A program made the translations under genes and the position numbers. The notes beneath the pieces were generated by a model. That model saw only the letters and a program-made list of their open reading frames with translations, did no database searches and was not told the DNA's origin. Below are positions 34,697-46,600 of a stretch of 64,000 bases of DNA, in pieces. Source of the DNA: Begonia masoniana. Lineage: Eukaryota; Streptophyta; Magnoliopsida; Cucurbitales; Begoniaceae. The stretch is from the NCBI GenBank assembly GCA_022432975.1, contig CM039502.1, positions 28,125,205-28,189,204 of the forward strand. Direction: 5' to 3'. The first letter of the stretch is position 1; each line of letters begins with the position of its first letter.

Positions 34697-37600
34697 GCAA
34701 GAACTTTCTCTCTCCACCGCTCTTTGTATATATAATCACCTGATATTTTCTGTCAAAATCTTTTATGATTAGCTAATTACCTCGATAACCAAATGCAGTA
34801 CAAGTTATTGCCTCTTTAGATTGGAAAAATGGACATACATTTCAAATACTGTAGATGTACCTTCTTTTTATGACATCATCTCATCATCTAATCTGAAAGA
34901 GTGAACTATTACTAAAGGGCTATGTTTTTCTCAGAAAAAATTTAGGACCTTTTCGTAATTTCTTAACTTCTTAGTGCAAGTTGTTTTTTATTGTAGAAAT
35001 CTTGAGTGCGCTTTTTCATATTGATTTTTTACATGGATTTACGGTTATAGAATATAAAGTAATTTAAGTAACAATTAAACTAGGAAGAATGCCCAAAGTG
35101 GCTACGGTACAACAATAATATTTTTCCTTAAAAAATAGAATATGATTTCTTATGACAACGGGTGATATTATTTTTTTTATAAGAAACTAAGCTTCATTAG
35201 AAAGAACATGCTAGTACAAAGAGAAGTAATATTATTTCTGGATAAAATGCATCTTAGAACCTAACATGTGGATCTATAGATTAGATCTTAAATTATATAT
35301 TTTTTAAAACAAAATCTTCACCTTTCAGCGGTCAACAATTGGGAACTTGTCGTCAATTTATCTGTTAAATCCAGTACATGTTATACTACATTTTGTCATT
35401 TAATCAAGTGTTTTAACCTGATTTCTTATCTCTTTAACGATCTATAACTCGATTTTGAAACTCTATTGATCTCATCTCTAGATTTCAAACTCTATCGAGA
35501 GATCAACAAAGTTCATCGACAGAGTTAGAAATCGTATGAAAAATTGGCAAGAGGTTAGAAATTAGATTAAAACACCCGATTAAATGGAGAATGAAAGATA
35601 AAATATTGGAGCAGAATTCTTTTTACTATTCATGATCATAAAATATATAGAGGAGTACACAAATCTAAATTAATGCCTAGAAATTAGGATCAAATAAATT
35701 AATCTAGGAAATAAAATAAATAACACATGTATAAACAAAATCAAATCCCTATAAATTAGGGATACCTTACAACTCTAATTTATTTATTTAATTCTGAGTC
35801 ATTAGCATATCTCAACACTCCCCCTCAAGCTGGAGCAAAGATGCCCATCATGTCAAGCTTGACTAGATGTTTTTCAAACACTTGCTTGTAGACCCCTTTT
35901 GTGATAACATCTTCTAGTTGTTCAGATGTTGGAATATATGGTATACAAATTTCTCTTCTTTTGAGTTTTTCTTTAATAAAATGACGATCAATCTCCACAT
36001 GCTTTGTTCTGTCGTGTTGCACCACTGGATTATGTGTAATGTTGATGGCAGACTTGTTGTCACAAAACAGCTTTATTGGCTTATCAGTCTCGATCTTTAG
36101 TTCTTTTAGGATACTTTTAATACAAAATACCTTCACAAATTCATTGAGCTAGTGCTTTGAACTTAGCTTTTGCACTGCTCCTTGTCACTACATCTTGCTT
36201 GTTGCTCCTCTATGTCACAAGGTTGCCCCATACAAACGTGCAATAGGCTGATGTAGACCTTCTATCTATTTCAGATCCTACCCAATCAGTATCTGTAAAA
36301 ACTTCAACCTGTCTGTTTTGACTTTTGCTGAACGTAATGCCCTTACCCAGACTTCCTTTGAAGTAATGTAGAATTCTGTAGACAGCCTTGAGGTGATCTT
36401 CAGCTGGACAATGCATGAACCTGCTTACTAAGCCTACAACAAAGGCTATATCAGGTCGAGTATGAGCTAAGTAAATCAGTTTTCCCACTAGTTTCTGATA
36501 TCTAACTTTGTCTATAGGCAACTTATTCTCACTTCGACCGAGCTTCTGATTAGGATTAATAGGTGTTGAGGCAGACTTGCATCCGAGGAGGAGACTTGTC
36601 TCTTTGAGGAGATCAAGTACATATTTCCTCTGAGATATAACAATTTCATTCTTTGATCTGGCTACTTCCATAACTAGAAAGTACTTTAGATTTCCCAAAT
36701 CCTTAAGCTCAAACTGATGAGCTAGAAGCTTCTTCAATGTAGCTAGCTCCATCTCATCGTTTCCTGTCATTAGTATATCATCCACATACGCAATTAGAAT
36801 AGCAATTTTACCTCCTGTAGTGTGTTTATAGAATAGTGTATGATGCGATTGAGCTTGTGAATAGTAGTGCTCCTTGACAGTTCTTATAAACTCGCAAATC
36901 ATGCACGAGGGGATTGCTTGAGGCCGTATAAAGACTTCCTTAGTTTGCAGACCTTTCTTGCAACACTTGCATTATCAAAACCTGGAGGCACTTGCATGAA
37001 CACCTCTTCTTCTAAATCACCATTAAGAAATGCATTCTGAAAATCAAACTGTAAAAGAGACCAATCCAGATTAACAGCTAGTGAAAGTAAAACTCTGACA
37101 GTGTTGCGTTTGGCAACTGGGACAAAAGTTTCCTCATAATCTAGGCCATAGGTTTGTGTAAACCCTCGAGCTACAAGCCTAGCTTTGTATCTTTCTATTG
37201 AGCCATCAGAGTTATATTTGACTGTGAAATCCACCTTCTGCCCACGAGGTGTTTTTTTTTTTGGAAGCTTTGTCATCTCTCAAGTTTCATTCTTCTTTAA
37301 AGCTCTCATTTCTTCTAGGACAACCTCCTTCCACTTTGAAATACTTAGTGCTTCTGGTATTAGTTTTGGGATTTCATCATCAGTGATGCTAGTGGTGAAG
37401 GCTCTAAAATTAGGTGAGAGTTTATGATATGACACATGACGAGCAATAGAATATTTGGTACACTCACGAACTCCTTTCCTAAAATCAATGGGTTCACTAA
37501 GATTACGTTGGCTTGGCTCAGGGGTTATAACATCTTGGTTTTTATTGTCCTAATTTTCCGTGTTCGTGTTGTTGCTGTTTATTGTTCGGGATTACTGTTC

Positions 37601-40600
37601 ATCCGCGCACTGTTCATCGGCGCACTGTTCATCGACGTAACACTGTTCATCGCGGTACTGTTCATCGGCGAGTACTGTTCATCGGCGGGTACTGTTCATC
37701 GGCGGGTACTGTTCACTTCAAAAAAAAAAAAAAATCATAACTTTGCTCCCGATTTTGTGTTCTCCTCAAGTTCCAACCGTCGCTGGATTTTGAAAATTTG
37801 AAACTTTGCTGGATTTGTTCTATTTTTGGTTCTCCAATGTGAAAGGAGTAAAATTGATCCAAATTGTTATCCAAGCTCCGATCTTTGTGATGAATTAGTC
37901 ACTGTTATTTTGTGCAATTTATTTGGCCGATATGAGGATAAGGAGTGATGCTCAAAATAATCAATATCCAGAGGATAAGTGGCATAAAACTTCAATTGAC
38001 CATTTTGATAAGGTAAAACCTTATACTATTTCGTTGCCTATTTTTAGTGGTCATTCATATGGTGTTGAAATCTTTGATTGGTTAGAAATGGTAGAGGTAT
38101 TATTTGAATGTGATAATTATTCAGAGAGAAGAAAAATCCTACTAGCTTCTTGGAGTTTTGACGGGTATGCTAAATCGTGGTGGGACAAACTTACAAGAAA
38201 AAGAAAATTAGATGGCAAGGGCGAAATTCGTACATGGGAGTTAATGAAGTGTCTAATACAAAAGGAGTTTTCCTCAAGACACTACAAACGGAGGCATGAC
38301 TCTCGACAAGTTTCAGGGTCACAAAACACATGGAAGTCACCACCCTCTTTAGCACATGCACGTAATGAATTTGTTGAAGAGTCTGAAAAGAAAGATAAAC
38401 TTGAGCAATTGGGTCTTAAGATTCAACAAGATCTTGAAAGGATTATCGAAACATGGAGGGAGTTCACTGATGAGCAATTGCGAAAGGAAGCAGCAGCTTT
38501 AAGAATTCAGAAGCATTTCAGACAATATCGAGCAAGAAAATCTTACCTTAGTCTACGGTCATCTGCAATCACTTTGCAAACAAAATTAAGCGCAATGATG
38601 GCTCGTGATTTTAATGTCGACGACCTGGTAGTTTATAAATGCCATTTTACACCATATGTTGATCCTTTTCTTCCTACATCTATTGATTTTGCTCATATTA
38701 ACACTGTTTGCCTAACATGTCCTATCACAACACATGAGGATAAAATTGAGGCTATTTTAGGTGAACAGATAGTATTTACTCATGAAGATAAGGTCCAGCA
38801 CTTTCTTGTATGTTGGATGGATCGACAAAACAGTGATTGTATGTGGATTTACAAAGAGACACTTCAGCATTTGGATCCAGACCTATTTGAGTTCTCTCAT
38901 AGTCATATGGATATTTCTTTACCGGATTCAAGGCCAGTTAGAAAGATTTTTGATCCAGGCATCCGGTTGCACAAGTTTATGGACGTCGAAAGAAGATTGA
39001 TCAACTGTTTAGCTCATGGTTGAGTGGTTGATCAGCATACTGCTTGTGGATCCGTCAACTTGACTGGGAGCCCTTCTTCTACCCCGGGAGAGTTGATGAG
39101 GACATCATCGACGTTTTTATTATTTATATAGTTTTATTATTTATTCCAGTTATTGTTATTTTCGTGTTTTAGGGTTATTACGGGCTCGTTAGGGTTAGCC
39201 CATATTTAGTATATTTAAACGCTTTTATTGTAATGTGTTAGTCAGTTGATGATTAGTGAATGAAATGGTTTCTTGAAACCCTATTTTCCAACCCCCTATT
39301 CTCTCTCGAGCTTTCTCCTCCCTTTTATCTTCTTATTGGCTATACTCTTTCCCCCCTTATTTTTCCTCTTCTTCTCCCTTCTGAAGCTATACTTCTTTCT
39401 TAATATTTTCCGCTACATCACATGTTCACTGTGGTCAGACTCTAGAGTTGAATCAAAAGGAAATGAAATAGAAGTAATAGAGTTGAGATTATCTGGATCA
39501 ATACGTGGTTCAGATGGTGGCATTGTTGGAGTTGGCAGTGGATCAATACGTTGCTTTTCTTTCCTTCTCGAGTAAACACGAATTTCAGAGATGGGAGGCA
39601 CAATATTCACATTTTTATATCCTTTTTCTGGTGTCCTGCTTTGGTTATAGTTAAGAACAGGTATAGGCATAACAATTGTTTCCCAAAACTTATCTTCACT
39701 TGTTTCCCTATTCTCCTCCTGAAAAGAAGTTTTCTAAAAAAAAAGTTTGTTTTTTAAGAATGTGACATCCATGTTAGCAAATATTTTACCTGATTTCGTA
39801 TCAAAACATTTGTATTCTTTTTTAGTAGGTGAGTATTCTAAGAAAATACATTTGGTTGCCCTAAAATCTAATTTATTTTGGCTAAAATCATGAATGTGAT
39901 CAAAACTAATACAACAAAAAACTTTATGTGCTAAGTGAGTGAAAGATCTATTGTGAAGAAAATATAATTGTAAAGTTTTGCTTGACATCCTATTAATTAG
40001 GTATGCAGCATTAGGTATGGCCTCGCCCCAAAAACTTTTAGGTACATTCATGGAAAATATGAAAGCTTGAGCTACCTCTAATAGATGTCGATTTTTTCTT
40101 TCATCAATTCCATTTTGTTGGGGTGTATCAATATATGAACTATGGTAGATAATGCATTGTTCTACAAGAAATTTACCAAGAATGTTGTTAAAATATTCTC
40201 TTCCATTATCAGTTCTAAAAACTTAAATTTGAGACTGAAATTGAGTTTTAATTATAGAATTAAAATTTTTAAAAGTTTCAGCGGCTAGATTTTTTTTTAA
40301 GGAGATAAATTTATGTGTTTCTTGTATGATCATCAATAAAAGTGATAAACCATCTAGTGCCAGACATATTTCTAACCCTAGATGGTCTCCAAATGTCACT
40401 ATGAATAAGGAAAAAAGGTTTAGATGACATGTATGCTAAAGTAGGATAAACAGATTTCTTATGTTTAGCAAATTGACAGATCTCACATTGAAAAGAGCGA
40501 ATATTTTTATTTTTAAATAAAACAGGAAATAAATGTTTCAAATAACTAAAGCTAGGATGACCAAGTCTAGTGTCATAACATTATTTCATTTTCTAAAAAT

Positions 40601-43600
40601 AAAAAACTGGAGGAACATGGTTTCTGAAATTGTTTACTCGAAAGGTTGTCGGAGGCAAAGTAATAAAGACCACCACTTTCTTTAGCATTGTCAATCATCT
40701 TCCCCGAGTATTGGTCATGAAAAACAAAGTCAGTAGATACAAATTTGATTAGACAGTTAGAATCATGGGTTATTTTGCTAACATAAATTAGGTTACAAGA
40801 TAAGTTGGTCACATGAAGGACATTGTTTAAGGTAAGAGAAGGTGAGACAATGATAGAACATTTTCCAGCAATTGCAAACATTGAACCATCTGCAGTTTTG
40901 ACTTTTTGATTGCCAGAACAAGGAAAATATGTTGAAAACATATAAGATGAATCTGTCATATGATCAGTGGCCCCTGAATCAATGATCCAATGATTAGATT
41001 TTTCTAATGTAACACAAAAAATTGCTGCATGAGTACCTTTTTGTGCTAAGGAAGATGATGGATTGGATGTGGTATTAGCAGACCGATATGAAATCCATAA
41101 ACGATACAATTGTTCTAGGTTTTCCTTGTTGAAGAAAGAATTGTCATTGGATGACTGAGATGTTGCTGGTTCTTCGTGGGAAAACCTGGGAGCCTCCTTT
41201 GTTGTTACGAGAGAATTTGGCTGGATTGAAATCTACAGGCTTGCCATGTAGCTTCCAACATTTTGCTTTAATGAGCCCAAGTTTATGACAGAACTCGCAG
41301 ACTGGTCGATCTGAGCGCTTACGATACCTTTGAGTAAACTGATCTGACTTAGTGTTCATCAAAGCTGAGGTCTCTGCTGTAGGAATGGTTGACTCATGGC
41401 CGAGCATCACCTGTCGACGACTTTCCTCTCTGCGTACTTCAGCAAACACCTCACGAGTACTTGGGAGAGGATCTCGACCAACTATCTGTCCTCGTACCTC
41501 ATCCAAGTTTTTGTTTAGGCCTACCAGGAAATCAAAAACCCTTTCTTTCTCGACTGTTTTCTTAAATAAGGCACTGTACTTTGCACAGTTTCACTTGTAA
41601 TCACAGAACAAATCAAGTTCTTGCCATATAGTTTTAAGGTAGGTGTAGTATTGAGTTACACTCTTTTCTCCTTGTTTGGTCTTCCTTAATTGAGTTTTGA
41701 TCTCAAAGAGTTGTCTTGCATTCTCAAAATCCGAGTAGGTCTCCTTCACTGCTTCCCATATCTCATTTGCTATTGGATGAAAGAGATAGGTCCGACCCAC
41801 ATCTGGTTCCATTGAATTCACCAGCCAGGACATGACCATTGAGTTTTCAGCCTCACATCTATCGTAGCTTTCACCTTCATCTTCAGGTTTCATTGCAGAC
41901 CCGGAGAGATACTCAAACTTGCCATTTCCTTAAACAAAGAGCTTGACGCTTTGATGCCATTGAAAAAAGTTACTCCCATTTAACTTATGAGAAGTAACAG
42001 TGAAATTTTGAATAAAATCACCATTAGTACTGGTGCGTAGAGTTTGTTCTGTCACGTTGACAGAACTTCTTCAGCCGTTAGTTGAGGCAGAACATAGGGC
42101 AAAGGCGTTCGAACTCGAAGGAACGAGAGTTCAAACAGAGAACGCTGGACTTCGACAGAAGATTTCGACGACCGAACTTCAAAGGAAGGACTTCGTGAGG
42201 TGTGAACATCTGCGTGGGCGCAACGTTATGAGGGTGTTTTCGGCGAAAAACACTTCTGTTTCGCAGACCGGCAGTTAGGGCACCGACTTCGGCATCTCCT
42301 CTTCCGCATCCGGCAAATAGAGCACCGAATTTGGTGTTCTCCTCTATGGTCGTGGGTTTGTGCCCCACTGTGGGCGCCACAGTAGTCTCTGTTCTTCATC
42401 GTGGAGAAGAAGACAGAAATATTCACTACTCTGATACAATGAAAGATAAAATATTGGAGCAGAATTCTTTTTACTATTAATGATTGTAAAATATATAGAG
42501 GAGTACAAATCTAAATTAATGCCTAGAAATTAGGATCAAATAAACTAATTTAGGAAATAGAATAAATTACACATGTATAAACAAAATCAAATCCTTATAA
42601 ATTAAGGATATCTAACAACTCTAATTTATTTATTTAATTCTGAGTCATTAACATATCTCATCAGAGAACATATTATATGCTTGTTGAATTTAACGGATCA
42701 ATTGACGATAAGATATAAATTGCTGACAACTGAAAGTTGAAGATTCTATTTGTGATGCATTACATGATTGTGGCCCAACCCCATAAAGCCACAATCTTTT
42801 AATATTTTATTTGTTTTTATTTACCTATTTGATTTCATTCGCTATATTTATTTTATATTTTTAAAAATCTTCTTAGAGATGTACTTTTATCTTTTTAAAA
42901 GTTTTTTTTCAGAGGTTTAGTTTATTTTGAGAATTTTTTTTTTGTCATTTCAATTTTGAAACAAAATTTCCGCAACACCATTTTGTAAAAAAATATAATG
43001 TCAAACTTAATTTCTAAATGACCTCAAACGTTAATAACTAAATTGCATTTTAGTCATTATTATTTTTTATAAGAAACTTAACTTCATCATAAAGAACAAG
43101 GAGAATGTAGATAATACTGCCATGAAAAATAAAGTAGTGATAACTAACACTAAGAAACAACTATGTCTACCAGTTAGAAGAGATAATAGCAAAGAAATAA
43201 ACCCTAAACTATTTGGATTATACACCTAATGTAGCAATGAAAGAAATCATATCCCACACATCAATACTATTAATAGCATTGAGACCATGTTGCAATGTAA
43301 CTAGATGACCAAAGGTGTTACAGAAAACCCATCCTTGAGGAGAATTTTTAACTTCTTATTCATGGTTTCCATCCAAAAGCATTATTGAGAAATCTTATTA
43401 TTGATGATTAAGCTGTCCAATGTCGATTAAAGACAATAGAATTGTCACTAGATAATTGAATTAAACTTGCATTAAAACATAATGGGATTGTTAGTTTCAT
43501 GGTGACCCTTACAAAACAAGCACCAATTTGGAGATATCATAGTGTGCAGATTGTATTGAATTTTGTCCCATATACTGGATTTTTCCCTTATCTAAGAACC

Positions 43601-46600
43601 AATCAAACACTTGCAACTTAGTATGAATTCTTTCTTCCTAATGAAGCCATTATTAAAGAATTGTGGAGATTGTGACCAAGTGAAATTTAGAAAGGACTTG
43701 CTAAATGCGCCATTATCCATTACTTGAGGAAAATGAAAGGATATCAGTCAACGACCCTGCCAGTTCCCACTTACTGTCATTCAGTGTTCGTCAGAAAAAC
43801 AAGTTCCAGACTTGCAAATGCGGATTCTCCTCGTTTTAAAGACTGGTGATGGAGCCATTTTTGTTGTATTAGAGGAAAGAAGGCAGATAGATCTGAGGCA
43901 TAAAAGCATTGTCATCAATCCATTAATCTTCTCAAAAGCAAACTCTCGACACATCTACTTTATCAACAACGCAATCATAAAGAAATAGACAAAGTGATGT
44001 TTTGATAGATTGCAAAAAGAGACACAGTAGATTCCTCACTAAGCTAGGCGTATTTCATTTAATTGCGTATTCTCAACCTAGTATGTAACTCCCTATAGTC
44101 TCTGTATAATGAAACAAACCCTGACTATTAGCTGTATTTAATCCAATTTTGATACTACATAGACTATTAGAATAGTGATTTCCTGGTTGTACTTTGAGTT
44201 ACAAGTATCCTATTAATTTTGCTTGCATTCAAGTTCGAGCATCCATTGTGCGAACCTCCCAAACCTGGTTCTTAGGGATTGATTTAGGCTGTATAATGGC
44301 TTCTTGAGTTTCCAAACCTTTCTTTCTCCTCTTGCCTGTGTGTAAGTCATGAAAATTACTAGGCACATTAGGAAACTTAACTGTGTAGCTTAGGTCTTTA
44401 GCGAGTTTGCTAACAGAGATAAGATAGCATTCTAGTTTTTTTATCATAGGGTTAGTTTATTTGATATCTTCATAATTCTTATTCCGGCAGTTGCTGTCAA
44501 TTGCCATCCAAAACTTTAAACTTTTGGTGATCCAAACAGCGATGCATGAAGTAAGTATGAAGAAAATAAATAGAGAGAAACATGTCATCTGATTTGTAGT
44601 CCCTAAGTTAATTATTTTAAGGAAGTTTATAGAACTACCTTAAGGAAGTTACCTGTATGGGCTAGATTGGATGCTGCTCATGCGGTTGGATTCTGACATT
44701 TTACATACTTCAAACAGCTTTCCTTACCTTTCCTTTAAACTCAAAGTTGTGCATAATTGTCCTGGCTTCAGCAAGTGAAGCTAACAACTTCCCAAATTTC
44801 TTGAGCATTAGCATAGAATGTGTGCCTTTGACTAATTTTTGGTTCCATAAAAAGTAGTAATCATGTGTCATCATGATCGATTTTTTTTTTTTTTTTTTTT
44901 TTTTTGCATCCCATTGTTTATAACCAGTGTCTTCTAAGTTTGGTGGGAGTTGGGATCCATCTAAGAGTTCATAATTCCTTCACAAAGAATACACTTGACA
45001 GATTGGGTCTGTTGTAAAAAATATTGAGTTTGTTTGTGGTGATTGGGGGGAATGACTTTCATGGAAAATACCCAATTTCTTCTCTACTTTCTTAGTTTTT
45101 TTATTTTTTATATCAACCACTTTTCAGCCTATTAACTTCGTTCTTGCTTTTGATTAGTTGTTGATTTCAATTGTAGAGGATCGGTAAATATTGCACTAGG
45201 AACACTAGTTCAGATACTTTATAAAAATCTTGAAAAAAAATCATTTTTTCATAGTAATTTTCTAAGGATTAATAAGCATACATAAAGCAAAGTAATTTAG
45301 GAAACAAGTAACTCTGGAAAGAATGTCTAAACTAGCTTTAGTGTACAACAGAAAATAGAATAGTTTGGTAACTCTTAATTCATAGAATCATTTATAGCTT
45401 ATGATTTTGATTGATCCCGTGATGTTGAAGAATTTTGGCTATTCCCAATACTCATAAAACATGTTCATGATTACACTTGATTCTTCCAGTTTAGAAACTT
45501 GGATCTTGAATTTTTTTATTGTTCTAGATATGCTTACTGAGATACCTTGTGTCAACATTGCCTAATTTTTTACTATAGCCACATAATACTGCCAGGTGAT
45601 GTTGGGAGTTGATCGTCTCGATATGATAAAGGGAATTCCTCAAAAAATTCTTGCATTTGAAAAATTCCTCGAAGAAAATCCAAGTTGGCGTGACAAAGTA
45701 GTTTTATTACAAATAGCAGTTCCAACAAGAACAGATGTTCCTGAATGTATGTTTCTCTTTAGATGTTTTCCTCATATTATTGGGCTTGAGCTTTGAATTT
45801 TTTATTTTTTTCACGCTCTCGATTTTGTCATTTTGAAGTTTTATTTCATGCTTCCTTCAAGTGTTCACTACAACGGAAAATGAACTCATTAGTTTATTTT
45901 GTGTTGTCAGATCAAAAGCTTACAAGCCAGGTTCACGAGATTGTTGGACGAATAAATGGAAGATTCGGAACACTGACTGCTGTCCCAATACATCATCTGG
46001 TTCATTTTGACTCATTTAACTTTTTTTTCCATTTTAAAATGTGTTGCTGAAAGCTGGTGTTCAAAGGTTTCAAGTGCTTGTCACAAGCGTTGATTATTCT
46101 GTTATTGCAGATTCTTTTGCAAATTTTACTAATGCTATTAAACTATTAAATCTCTTAAACTGTTAACATATGTCTAAGTTCTTATAAAAATCGAAAAGTA
46201 AACTGTCCCATTGATTAAGTGTTTGGTATTATAGATAATTTAACATGGTATTAGAGCGTTATATCTTGTTTTTAAATTCATGTTTCATCACTTTACTCCT
46301 ATTTTTGTAAAGATCATTATAATTAGGCTTATGTGTGGAAAAATATTAAAAAATAATTGAAACAATAAAATTCACTTCACAAAGAACTCCAGCATATGAG
46401 ATTATGAAAAATTTAATAGTTTCTTTGGTGAGTTTTTCCACATGCTTTATTGTTCTAGTGAACAATTGTTTACCCAAAAAACTTGTCATTGAAGACAACC
46501 ATGAACGTTCTCAATGTTTTTACAGTTCTTAGCTTTACTGTTTTTTCAGCATGATAAATATAGAAATATATCTGAAGTATCCTTCTATTTACAGGATCGA

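Larger units (their letters stand above)
37534..39420 (+). mobile_element. Gypsy-derived chimeric element carrying a captured myosin XI fragment
   Basis: A 1.89-kb sense-strand insertion inside the antisense copia element. It has a non-coding leader with eight ACTGTTCA repeats, one 366-codon ORF (37923-39023), a short purine-rich stretch (ccccgggagagt) and one 3' LTR (39094-39420, TGATGAGGAC...CTACATCA). There is no 5' LTR. Comparison with the sister copia element near 50330 gives the empty site as ...taacatgttcactg, so the right flank CATGT fits a target duplication whose left partner is reduced to CAT. Loss of the 5' LTR by deletion between ACAT in the flank and ACAT at the LTR end would explain this. 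Confidence 0.75.
35592..42663 (-). mobile_element. Ty1/copia LTR retrotransposon in TPS1 intron, antisense (GAGAA duplication)
   Basis: 7.07 kb including a 1.9-kb nested insertion. LTRs 35592-35817 and 42440-42663 are nearly identical, start TGTTGAGATATG or TGATGAGATATG on the minus strand, and are flanked by GAGAA at 35587-35591 and 42664-42668. A polypurine tract (minus strand CTTGAGGGGGAG) abuts the left LTR and a mutated Met-tRNA primer site abuts the right LTR. Same family as 48054-53652. Matching LTRs and an intact duplication indicate a fairly young insertion. Confidence 0.88.
34697..45595 (+). other. TPS1 giant GC-AG intron (between coding exons 5 and 6)
   Basis: 10,899 bp. The donor is aag|GCAAGA and the acceptor gccag|gtgatg. 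The nearest upstream GT (ccg|gtagaa) would delete the conserved GRK, so GC is the donor that preserves the protein. It contains a MITE-like hairpin split by a copia element, a Gypsy derivative with captured myosin, a second degraded copia remnant and a T25 tract. Confidence 0.88.

Noticed and set aside
41351..42380. Open frames on the strand opposite copia gag and leader (for example 41352-41600, 42033-42278)
   Set aside because: Shadows of the antisense copia element and its leader.
35309..42752. CRISPR-like or tRNA features in the TPS1 introns
   Set aside because: No regularly spaced identical repeats and no tRNA cloverleaf found; the organism is a plant.
44881..44905. T25 tract as the poly(A) tail of a retroposed gene
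   Set aside because: No processed coding sequence adjoins it and no duplication flanks it; it interrupts a copia remnant.
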